5,085 nt of DNA from Clostridiaceae bacterium (GTDB taxonomy: Bacteria; Bacillota; Clostridia; UBA1212; DUPL01): NCBI GenBank assembly GCA_012522035.1, contig JAAYLF010000216.1, positions 1 through 5,085 on the forward strand, read 5' to 3'. The notes beneath the pieces are model-generated. The model was not told the DNA's origin and ran no database searches. It worked only from the letters and a program-made list of their open reading frames with translations. Made by a program: the position numbers and the translations under genes. Shown piece by piece: positions 1 through 5,085 of the stretch; within the stretch, counting starts at the first letter, position 1, and every line of letters starts with the position of its first letter.

Positions 1-863
1 GGTATTGTGCCTGAGTTGGAATTCTGCCCCGGAACCAGGAAAACTCCTCTGTTTCTTAACAAGTCAATACCTAGCAAAAAGGCATCCTTGTTGCCACTGG
101 CTTCCACCGCCAGATCAGCACCAAGACCACCGCTGACACTTTTAATATATCCATCCATCTCCTCGAAGGTGTGCTTCTCAAGACTGAAAACCTTTGCAGC
201 ACCCAAGCTTGCTGCCAGCTCTTCTCTCTTTTTGTTCTCCCTGCCTGTTATGGCAATTACATTTTCCACCTTCATGCTGGCAAGATAAGCAACGGCAAAC
301 ATGCCAACAGGTCCCAATCCTTGAACCACGCAGATTTTCATGTTCTCCAAATCCACATTCGCCCTTTTTGCCAGTGAAAACGCATGTATTACAGTAGAGC
401 CTGCACAGGCAAAAACACTGGCAGTCCTGGGATTAATGCTTTTTGGTATCTTCACAAGATTCTTTATAGGTGAATAATTGTATTCTCCAAAACCGCCCCA
501 GAAATGAGGTTCTTTGTCAGGATTCCCGCCATTTGTCACGCCCATGTTGACACAGTTGGCATCATCTCCGGTCTTGCAGAGAAGGCACTCTTCACATGGA
601 ACTGCAATGGTGGCAATTACATTATCACCTACATTTAAGGTATCACTTTCCAATCCCAGTTCCACCACTTCCCCCACAAACTCATGCCCGATTACTTTAG
701 GTGGTTCTATTCCAAGCTTTCCGTTTAATATATGCAAATCCGTTCCGCAAACACCGCTGGCTACAAGACGCAACAAAGCCATGTCCTTCCTTGGTTTTGT
801 CAGTGGAAACTCCCTGATTTCAAACTCCTTGTTCGCTCCTTGATATACTGCCGCTTTTGGCAC
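1..863 (-). CDS. Zinc-dependent medium-chain alcohol/polyol dehydrogenase, 3' end cut by window edge
   Basis: This gene encodes the first 287 residues of a zinc-binding medium-chain dehydrogenase (MDR), a cytoplasmic enzyme that oxidises an alcohol or sugar alcohol, or reduces the carbonyl, with NAD(P). The start is GTG at 863-861. A TAA lies in frame directly upstream and GGAGGTG sits 6 nt away, so the start is firm. Catalytic zinc ligands are C39 (VCGTDLH), H60/E61 (GHEFVGEVVELG) and probably C153 (FACAGSTVIHA). The structural zinc lobe is complete at C90, C93, C96 and C104. The Rossmann loop is GLGPVG at 182-187. The GGFGEY segment (123-128) and overall layout resemble, from memory, the TM0436-like MDR subgroup, whose members are about 350-390 residues, so roughly 65-100 residues are missing off the left edge. 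At the end of the second Rossmann strand, T206-G207-R208 replaces the usual acidic residue, which hints at NADP(H). It is the last visible gene of the minus-strand operon, 15 nt after the YjbQ gene. The substrate cannot be read from the sequence. Confidence 0.93.
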   Translation of the reverse strand, partial: MPKAAVYQGANKEFEIREFPLTKPRKDMALLRLVASGVCGTDLHILNGKLGIEPPKVIGHEFVGEVVELGLESDTLNVGDNVIATIAVPCEECLLCKTGDDANCVNMGVTNGGNPDKEPHFWGGFGEYNYSPIKNLVKIPKSINPRTASVFACAGSTVIHAFSLAKRANVDLENMKICVVQGLGPVGMFAVAYLASMKVENVIAITGRENKKREELAASLGAAKVFSLEKHTFEEMDGYIKSVSGGLGADLAVEASGNKDAFLLGIDLLRNRGVFLVPGQNSNSGTI

Positions 864-869
864 TTAAAA

Positions 870-876
870 CACCTCC
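870..876 (-). promoter_or_regulatory. Ribosome binding site fixing the GTG start of the dehydrogenase
   Basis: The minus strand reads GGAGGTG, then TTTTAA, then GTG. The 6-nt spacer is ideal, and the TAA inside it is in frame with the gene, which rules out any upstream start. Confidence 0.88.
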
Positions 877-878
877 AA

Positions 879-1268
879 TTACATTACCTTTACATAAAAA
901 TTCCTTGTTCTGGGTCCGTCAAACTCACAGAAATATATACCCTGCCATGTGCCAAGCACGAGTTTTCCCTTTTCAACAATTACAGTAACCGAGGAACCCA
1001 TGCAGCTTGCTTTAAGATGTGCGCTGGAATTCCCCTCAAAATGCCTAAACTCCCTCCTGTCGGGAAAAGCCTTGTTAAGACCGTACAAAATATCATGCAC
1101 CACATCAGGGTCCGCATTTTCATTTATTGTTATACCTGCTGTGGTGTGGGGACAGAAAACAACACAGAGGCCGTTTTCAATACCGCTTTCTGCCACCGCG
1201 CTTCTTACATGCGATGTAATGTTGTAAAAATTTTCTTTCTCCGTCTCAATGGTAAACTTTTTTAACAT
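879..1268 (-). CDS. yjbQ: YjbQ/UPF0047 family protein (secondary thiamine-phosphate synthase-type)
   Basis: This is a complete 129-residue protein of the YjbQ/UPF0047 family (TIGR00149), small soluble proteins that usually run 130-140 residues. Family hallmarks are all present: HTTAGITINE at 41-50 followed by D53, the middle segment FRHFEGNSSAHLKAS at 74-88 with H76 and H84, GTWQGIYF at 106-113, and CEFDGPR at 114-120. Members are annotated as secondary thiamine-phosphate synthases because some show weak activity of that kind. The physiological role is still uncertain, and no thiamine gene is visible in this window. I place the start at ATG 1268-1266 rather than an upstream TTG at 1283: AAGGAG sits 6 nt before the ATG, and the TTG lies inside that ribosome binding site and the stop of the preceding gene. 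The gene lies 11 nt after the lipoprotein gene and 15 nt before the dehydrogenase, so co-transcription and translational coupling are likely. Confidence 0.94.
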   Translation of the reverse strand: MLKKFTIETEKENFYNITSHVRSAVAESGIENGLCVVFCPHTTAGITINENADPDVVHDILYGLNKAFPDRREFRHFEGNSSAHLKASCMGSSVTVIVEKGKLVLGTWQGIYFCEFDGPRTRNFYVKVM

Positions 1269-1274
1269 GCAAAT

Positions 1275-1280
1275 CTCCTT
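1275..1280 (-). promoter_or_regulatory. Ribosome binding site deciding the yjbQ start
   Basis: AAGGAG on the minus strand lies 6 nt before the ATG at 1268. Its first A is also the last base of the TGA stop of the upstream lipoprotein gene, so a ribosome finishing that gene ends on the next gene's binding site. This supports translational coupling. Confidence 0.8.
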
Positions 1281-3541
1281 CAACCCGCATTTCTGTCTGA
1301 TTTATATACCTCAACCTCTGCCAATTGGAACAGATAACCCGTTGAGGCATAAGTCATCTTCATCATTTCCTTTGACACAATCCTCACAAAAGATGCATCC
1401 ACCTTGTCAAACACCAGATCCCTTGGTCTTTTGTCCTCCTTGCCTGCTCCTTCATAAACGTGTACAACTTCCCAGTCAGTACCATTTGTGGAAACCTGCA
1501 CTTCTAGCCTTTTGGGGAAATATGAGCCGGTATGGACAGGATAAAGACAAACCGCATCTATATTATACACATCTCCAAGCTCCACCATCACCCACTCTTG
1601 TGCATAGGGGTCCTCCATATGAAGTTCATGTTCAGACGACCATCCGGAATGCTCTATGGTATGCTCCGTCACTCCATCGGTCAAATACTTTTCCGAAAAT
1701 CCCACAAGCTCATTCTCATAGGAAGAGGACACCTGTACATTTTTTCCAAGTGCCACATTAAGCTCCGGAGTCATGGTCTTTTCCTTTGCCTTGTAAAGTT
1801 CGTAAGGCAAAACGGACCCGTCATCATTGTATATCTCAACCTCTGCAATTTCCACTACATATTTTCCATCCACAACATTGGTTTCATCAATCCTTATCTT
1901 TACGTACCTTGCGGATACCGTATCAAAAATGTGGCTGGGAATGGTTTCTTCATCCTCCACCTTTACAATCTCCTTCCACTCCTTCTTGTCATCAGAGCAC
2001 AGGATTGTATAGGCTTTAACGAACAAGTCCCTGTCATCCTCCACAGGATACAAATCTATTCTGTTAAAATCAACCTTCCTCTTCAAATCCACCATGAAAT
2101 AGATTTCCTTGTCTGACGTTCCTTCATATCTCCAGCCTTTTGAGCCATGAGCATGCAACCTTATGCCGTCCACCGCATTGCGTACATAGTATCCGCCTTC
2201 TCCAAGTGAGGAAGTGGCAAACACGGGTTTGTTGTATGCAAGGTTCTTTTCATCGTCATCCTTGTAAGGCTTTGTCAAATCCACACCTTCTTCAAGGGCG
2301 TACAGTCTGAATCCCCCTGCAGCAATCTCGCACTTGATTTTGCCCTTGCTTATCTTTACCTCCCTGGCTTTTCCGCTGGTAACATCATAAATTTTGTCTA
2401 TGCCGTTCAGTTTTAGTGTAATTTTCTCATCTTCCTTGAAATTCTTGTTCACTATCATAATATAGTTTCTTCCGTCGAATCTGTCTTTCATAAGGGAGAC
2501 AATAAAGTCCTTGTCGTCAACGGCTTCCACATGCCAGCCTTTTTCCACCATTGTGGTTTCCAAATCCTCTATTCCATTATGATATATATCCAAAGCATCC
2601 ACTCTTCCAAGACTCTTCGAATCCTTTTTAATATCCTTGTTGATGCTGGCAATACCATCAAAGGTTTTCCCTTTCTTTCCGTCAGGAGTTACAATAGCTT
2701 CCGTAAACTCCTCACTTCTCTCCGTAGGAGTAAACCAGGTAAAATATTTTAGATTCTTAAAACCATATGCCAAGGCAGCGGATGTATGGTATCTTGTTTC
2801 TGCCACCGTAGGCTTTCTGAAGCCCCCAATTACTCCTATGGCCTGTATGTACAAAGCTGTATCCACATTGTATTTAAGACCGGTTTCCCAAATCAGTTTG
2901 AAGTTGGGGAACATCTGGGGAACGGAGCCTTCCTGAAGGTCAAAAGGATATTGGTCAAAAGACAAGTATCTCAAGTTCTCAGAACCTACGGCATTTATCC
3001 AATCTTCTGCATGCCCCCTTGCGTCTTCAAGAGCAAACGCAGGCAGCATGTTAAGCTGGGTAATACATCCAGGATGCTCCTCTGCCATGATTCTTGCCAC
3101 CCTGCCAAAAGGATTTGCATTGCGGGGCTCGTCAAGAACATAGTAGCCTACAACACTTTCATGATCCTTGTACCTTCTTACCAGCTCCCTAATCTCTTCA
3201 TCGCTCTTGGCAGGAAGATTTACAAAATCCTTGTCGCATATGGTGATTTTTATACCCTTTTCCTTGCACAACCTCAAAGTGTTTTCAATCGTTTCCTCAT
3301 CAGTGAAAATCGGGTCAGTACCCCATTCCAAAAGATCAATGCCAGCTTCCACAAGCAAATCATACTGCTCTTCAGTGGCATAGCCTTTCATAGGGGGCCA
3401 GAATACTGAAATGACAATCTCTCCGTCCCCGTATCCTCTGTATGTATCCATTTCTCCCATCACCAACTCCTCTTCTTTTGTACAAGATGCCAATAAAATG
3501 CATACAAGCACCAATAGCATTAACAGAATTCTTCTTGCCAT
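1280..3541 (-). CDS. Surface lipoprotein: glycoside-hydrolase-like TIM barrel with two discoidin (F5/8C, CBM32-like) domains
   Basis: This is a complete 753-residue exported lipoprotein. Residues 1-20 form a lipoprotein signal (MARR, a hydrophobic stretch, then lipobox LASC with C20 as the lipidated residue). Residues 40-272 read as a TIM barrel with all eight strands recognisable: VISVFWPP (43-50), IDLLEWG (68-74), IKITICDKD (97-105), VVGYYVLDEP (130-139), CITQLNM (159-165), YLSFDQYPF (192-200), TALYIQAIG (228-236) and LKYFTWFTP (264-272). The strand-4 DEP makes E138 the best acid/base candidate. Residues about 340-416 look like the beta-sandwich that often follows such barrels. Two discoidin domains follow at about 433-572 (NLAYNKPVFATSS to AEVEIYN) and 594-747 (LNVALGKNVQVSSS to AEVEVYK), typical carbohydrate or cell-surface binders. 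Substrate and even catalysis are uncertain, because strand 7 lacks the usual glutamate nucleophile. The start is ATG with AGGTG 8 nt upstream. It lies 46 nt after the propeller gene. Confidence 0.92.
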   Translation of the reverse strand: MARRILLMLLVLVCILLASCTKEEELVMGEMDTYRGYGDGEIVISVFWPPMKGYATEEQYDLLVEAGIDLLEWGTDPIFTDEETIENTLRLCKEKGIKITICDKDFVNLPAKSDEEIRELVRRYKDHESVVGYYVLDEPRNANPFGRVARIMAEEHPGCITQLNMLPAFALEDARGHAEDWINAVGSENLRYLSFDQYPFDLQEGSVPQMFPNFKLIWETGLKYNVDTALYIQAIGVIGGFRKPTVAETRYHTSAALAYGFKNLKYFTWFTPTERSEEFTEAIVTPDGKKGKTFDGIASINKDIKKDSKSLGRVDALDIYHNGIEDLETTMVEKGWHVEAVDDKDFIVSLMKDRFDGRNYIMIVNKNFKEDEKITLKLNGIDKIYDVTSGKAREVKISKGKIKCEIAAGGFRLYALEEGVDLTKPYKDDDEKNLAYNKPVFATSSLGEGGYYVRNAVDGIRLHAHGSKGWRYEGTSDKEIYFMVDLKRKVDFNRIDLYPVEDDRDLFVKAYTILCSDDKKEWKEIVKVEDEETIPSHIFDTVSARYVKIRIDETNVVDGKYVVEIAEVEIYNDDGSVLPYELYKAKEKTMTPELNVALGKNVQVSSSYENELVGFSEKYLTDGVTEHTIEHSGWSSEHELHMEDPYAQEWVMVELGDVYNIDAVCLYPVHTGSYFPKRLEVQVSTNGTDWEVVHVYEGAGKEDKRPRDLVFDKVDASFVRIVSKEMMKMTYASTGYLFQLAEVEVYKSDRNAG

Positions 3542-3561
3542 TTTACATGCACCTGCTTTTT

Positions 3562-3579
3562 TATACTATGACAAGTATA
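3562..3579. repeat. Short inverted repeat in the gap between propeller and lipoprotein genes
   Basis: The arms TATACT and AGTATA are perfectly complementary, with a 6-nt loop (3568-3573). They lie in the 46-nt gap. On the minus-strand transcript the stem is AU-rich and is followed by A residues, not a U tract, so it is not an intrinsic terminator. It could be a protein site or a weak RNA-processing hairpin, or chance. Confidence 0.4.
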
Positions 3580-3587
3580 CCATATTT

Positions 3588-4715
3588 TTATCGCAGCATC
3601 TTCTGAATTTTCTTTACGGAGTAAACAACTACAGCCGCAACAACCACGCCAATAGATATCAATACTATTCTTAGAACCAGTCTGGTGTGTGAAGGTTCTA
3701 CCAGGTCATCAATTACTTCTGAAACAATTATTCTGTCAATTCCCATGAAGAGCTGGTCCGCTATGTATATCCTTCCGTTTGCAACAGCAACTCCGGAGTA
3801 GTTTGCACATCCTGGCATCCAGCCAACCACCTCAATAACTTTCAGATTCTTGTCCAGGATATATACATTGGATTCACCTTCACCATACCTTGATACAAAT
3901 ACATAATCCTTGTACAAATGTATTCCATACGCATCATCAAGGGAAAATATCTTCTGCACCCTTTTCCAATCCTTGTCTATTTTTAAAACCGTATCCCCTT
4001 TTGGACGAAACATGTTCATGTTTGCGGTCATGTATATGCTGCCATCCTCATCAATTTTCAGGTAATTCCCTTGGGCAAGAGGACTGCCTAAAAAAACATC
4101 AAGATAGAGAACTCCATTTATGCCAAATTCCTTGACAGGAAAAATATTCCCAGGATCCGTTACATCGTAGCATCTGATGGTATTCACATCGTAGTTGGTG
4201 ATGAAGTACATGTAGTATCTTCCTTCTTTTTTGTCAACTTCCACACCATTAATACCAATCTTGCCATCAATCTCTATGGTCTCATAGGTCAGTTCGTTCA
4301 GGTCCCTGTCCAAGCAGGCAATGCTGACACTTCCTTCTGCCGTTTCACTCGTTATCCCAATATACACATAACCTCTGTCATCCGTTGCTATGCCTTTTAT
4401 CATTCCATTTTCCTTGTCATAGTAGCTTGTTCCGTCATAACTTCCATCGGAAGTGTTTAAACGGAACAAGCCGTTTTCTCCATGGACAAGGCCAACATAA
4501 AGATATTTGCCATCTTTTGAAACGGCAAATCCTCTCATGTACATGGCTCCCATTCGTTCCTCGCCGTAGGTTTCCAGGGTTGAAAACTGTGCGTTGGAAA
4601 AAGTCACTTTACTGTCGGTTTCTTCCGCTCTTTCTTCTTCCTGGGCTGTAACACCAGCAAAACTTGCAAAAACAAGTATGACAATCAATATGCATGCAGC
4701 TCTTTTTTGAATCAC
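3588..4715 (-). CDS. Secreted beta-propeller protein with C-terminal membrane anchor
   Basis: This is a 375-residue protein that I recognise by fold, not by name. Residues 1-24 are a signal peptide (MIQKR, a hydrophobic core, then GVTA before Q25, fitting a V-x-A cleavage site). Residues about 60-337 contain repeated units of the beta-propeller kind, each a strand pair around a D-G or K-D turn: GFAVSKDGKYLYVG (62-75), GIATDDRGYVYIG (108-120), VEVDKKEGRYYMYF (158-171), LKIDEDGSIYMT (219-230), IHLYKDYVFVSRYG (265-278) and VAVANGRIYIAD (309-320). That gives about six blades, NHL/YncE-like. Residues 346-366 are one transmembrane helix followed by the basic tail KKIQKMLR, so the propeller faces outside and the C-terminus lies inside. 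There is no LPXTG motif. The start is GTG at 4715-4713, with GAGAGGT 6 nt upstream. The in-frame TTG at 4778 is rejected because it lies in the -35 box. It is the first gene of the operon. The function is unknown; ligand or partner binding is plausible. Confidence 0.87.
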   Translation of the reverse strand: MIQKRAACILIVILVFASFAGVTAQEEERAEETDSKVTFSNAQFSTLETYGEERMGAMYMRGFAVSKDGKYLYVGLVHGENGLFRLNTSDGSYDGTSYYDKENGMIKGIATDDRGYVYIGITSETAEGSVSIACLDRDLNELTYETIEIDGKIGINGVEVDKKEGRYYMYFITNYDVNTIRCYDVTDPGNIFPVKEFGINGVLYLDVFLGSPLAQGNYLKIDEDGSIYMTANMNMFRPKGDTVLKIDKDWKRVQKIFSLDDAYGIHLYKDYVFVSRYGEGESNVYILDKNLKVIEVVGWMPGCANYSGVAVANGRIYIADQLFMGIDRIIVSEVIDDLVEPSHTRLVLRIVLISIGVVVAAVVVYSVKKIQKMLR

Positions 4716-4721
4716 GATAGT

Positions 4722-4728
4722 ACCTCTC
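4722..4728 (-). promoter_or_regulatory. Ribosome binding site for the propeller gene's GTG start
   Basis: GAGAGGT on the minus strand lies 6 nt before GTG 4715-4713. It selects this start, which also places the signal peptide's basic residues at the very N-terminus. Confidence 0.75.
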
Positions 4729-4749
4729 TTTTGATAATCTAACACGGAT

Positions 4750-4778
4750 ATTATAATATGTTGAAAAGGGTTTTTCAA
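4750..4778 (-). promoter_or_regulatory. SigA-type promoter of the minus-strand operon
   Basis: On the minus strand, -35 TTGAAA (4778-4773) and a perfect -10 TATAAT (4755-4750) are separated by exactly 17 bp. Transcription should start near 4743, leaving a leader of about 28 nt to the GTG at 4715. No other convincing promoter is seen between the downstream genes, so this one probably drives all four. Confidence 0.85.
4761..4778. repeat. Inverted repeat overlapping the operon -35 box (possible operator)
   Basis: TTGAAAA and TTTTCAA are perfect 7-bp inverted arms (4761-4767 and 4772-4778) around a 4-bp centre. The right arm contains the -35 hexamer and the rest fills the spacer, so a bound protein would block RNA polymerase. 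The outer TTGA/TCAA ends recall Crp/Fnr half-sites, but the separation is 10 bp rather than Fnr's 6, so assigning it to the adjacent regulator is only a guess. Confidence 0.5.
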
Positions 4779-4810
4779 TCAATTGGGTCTTATTGTGGAT
4801 AGAAATAAAG

Positions 4811-4840
4811 TTGCAAGACAGTCCTATACAATGTTATCAT
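4811..4840 (+). promoter_or_regulatory. Probable promoter of the Crp/Fnr-type regulator
   Basis: -35 TTGCAA (4811-4816) and -10 TATCAT (4835-4840) have an 18-bp spacer. A TG at 4832-4833, one base before the -10, makes it an extended -10. The expected start near 4847 gives a leader of about 24 nt before the ATG. The match is fair, not perfect. Confidence 0.6.
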
Positions 4841-4854
4841 ATCCCTATACAATG
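4823..4854 (+). repeat. Two 11-bp direct repeats with 21-bp period before the regulator gene
   Basis: CCTATACAATG occurs at 4823-4833 and again, identically, at 4844-4854. The 21-bp period equals two helical turns, so both copies face the same side of the DNA. The copies bracket the predicted -10 element and start point, as would suit an autoregulatory or repressor operator. What binds is unknown. Confidence 0.6.
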
Positions 4855-4855
4855 C

Positions 4856-4864
4856 AAAGGGAGG
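4856..4864 (+). promoter_or_regulatory. Ribosome binding site of the Crp/Fnr-type regulator
   Basis: AAAGGGAGG lies 6 nt before ATG 4871. An in-frame TAA (4868-4870) abuts the ATG and excludes any earlier start. Confidence 0.88.
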
Positions 4865-4870
4865 CATTAA

Positions 4871-5085
4871 ATGAAAGCAACAAAAGGATGCGCATACTGC
4901 AATCAATCCAGCTGTGTAAGCAAAGTACCCATCTTTTCCTCTCTTGATGAAAGGGACGCAAGGGACATTGCAGCACTTATTGAGCATAGAAACAACCAAA
5001 AAGGCGATATTCTTTTAAAAGAGGGCGACAGGATAAACTCAATAACCATCATCAACAAAGGAAGTGTAAAGGCATACAAATATAC
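4871..5085 (+). CDS. Crp/Fnr family transcriptional regulator with N-terminal cysteine cluster, cut by window edge
   Basis: The first 71 residues of a Crp/Fnr family DNA-binding regulator are visible; such proteins are usually about 220-240 residues long. The N-terminus has C7, C10 and C15 (C-x2-C-x4-C), followed by the common linker VSKVPIFSSL (16-25), then the start of the cyclic-nucleotide-binding-like cupin domain (QKGDILLKEGD at 43-53, then INKGSVKAYKY at 61-71). This tracks E. coli Fnr closely, where C-x2-C-x5-C plus a later cysteine hold an oxygen-sensitive Fe-S cluster. The fourth cysteine and the helix-turn-helix fall outside the window, so oxygen or redox sensing is plausible but not shown. 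It is divergent from the four-gene operon across 155 bp, a layout typical of a regulator controlling its neighbour. The start ATG is fixed by its ribosome binding site and an adjacent in-frame stop. Confidence 0.92.
   Translation, partial: MKATKGCAYCNQSSCVSKVPIFSSLDERDARDIAALIEHRNNQKGDILLKEGDRINSITIINKGSVKAYKY

Noticed and set aside
1266..1283. TTG at 1283 as the yjbQ start (adding MKEIC)
   Set aside because: That TTG overlaps the stop of the upstream gene and the AAGGAG motif that serves the ATG at 1268. The family N-terminus fits the ATG.
3562..3579. Intrinsic terminator between the propeller and lipoprotein genes
   Set aside because: The stem is only 6 bp and AU-rich, and no U tract follows on the minus-strand transcript.
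7..3674. Numerous plus-strand open frames of 60-200 codons across the minus-strand genes
   Set aside because: They lie opposite well-supported domain-bearing genes, lack ribosome binding sites and encode Ser/Pro/His/Cys-rich low-plausibility proteins. They are antisense shadows.
2108..4415. Recurring TCCTTGT/AAGGA strings that look like a dispersed repeat
   Set aside because: They are the AAG-GA(T/C/A) codons for frequent Lys-Asp and Lys-Glu pairs in the two surface proteins, in varied contexts with no fixed spacing.
4713..4778. TTG at 4778 as the propeller gene start
   Set aside because: It lies within the -35 hexamer, upstream of the expected transcript start, and would put 21 residues before a normal signal peptide. 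GTG 4715 has a good ribosome binding site.
4761..4778. Canonical Fnr box at the operon promoter
   Set aside because: Fnr sites are TTGA and TCAA separated by 6 bp. Here the separation is 10 bp, so it is only an inverted repeat of unknown binder.
4790..4999. A 69-codon minus-strand frame
   Set aside because: It overlaps the start of the Crp/Fnr-type gene and its promoter, and matches no recognisable family.

Overview
The window looks like part of a low-to-moderate GC Gram-positive (Firmicutes, probably clostridial) chromosome. The signs are strong AGGAGG-type ribosome binding sites with 6-8 nt spacers, GTG as well as ATG starts, a SigA-type promoter, a lipobox lipoprotein, AGA/AGG arginine codons and an Fnr-type regulator with an N-terminal cysteine cluster. 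No marker here names a genus, so the placement is an inference.

Almost everything is on the minus strand, in what looks like one transcription unit read from right to left. From a near-consensus promoter (4750-4778) it runs through: (a) a secreted beta-propeller protein held by one C-terminal membrane helix (3588-4715); (b) a 753-residue lipoprotein with a glycoside-hydrolase-like TIM barrel and two discoidin/F5-8C (CBM32-like) domains (1280-3541); (c) a YjbQ/UPF0047 family protein (879-1268); and (d) a zinc-dependent medium-chain alcohol/polyol dehydrogenase that starts with GTG and runs off the left edge (1-863). Gaps are 46, 11 and 15 nt, with no convincing terminator in any of them. On the right, a divergent plus-strand gene (4871 to the edge) encodes the N-terminal part of a Crp/Fnr family regulator. 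The 155-bp divergent intergenic region carries both promoters, an inverted repeat over the operon's -35 box, and an 11-bp direct repeat with a 21-bp period in front of the regulator.

Reading the genes together (inference): two products are exported and surface-bound, one with a likely carbohydrate-acting or carbohydrate-binding fold and one with a propeller suited to ligand or protein binding. The two distal products are cytoplasmic, an oxidoreductase and a small YjbQ enzyme. A surface glycan binding or processing function coupled to oxidation of a released alcohol or sugar, controlled by the neighbouring Fnr-like protein, is possible but unproven. There are no RNA genes, CRISPR arrays or mobile elements that I can see. 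The only stretch without coding over about 100 bases is the divergent promoter region.
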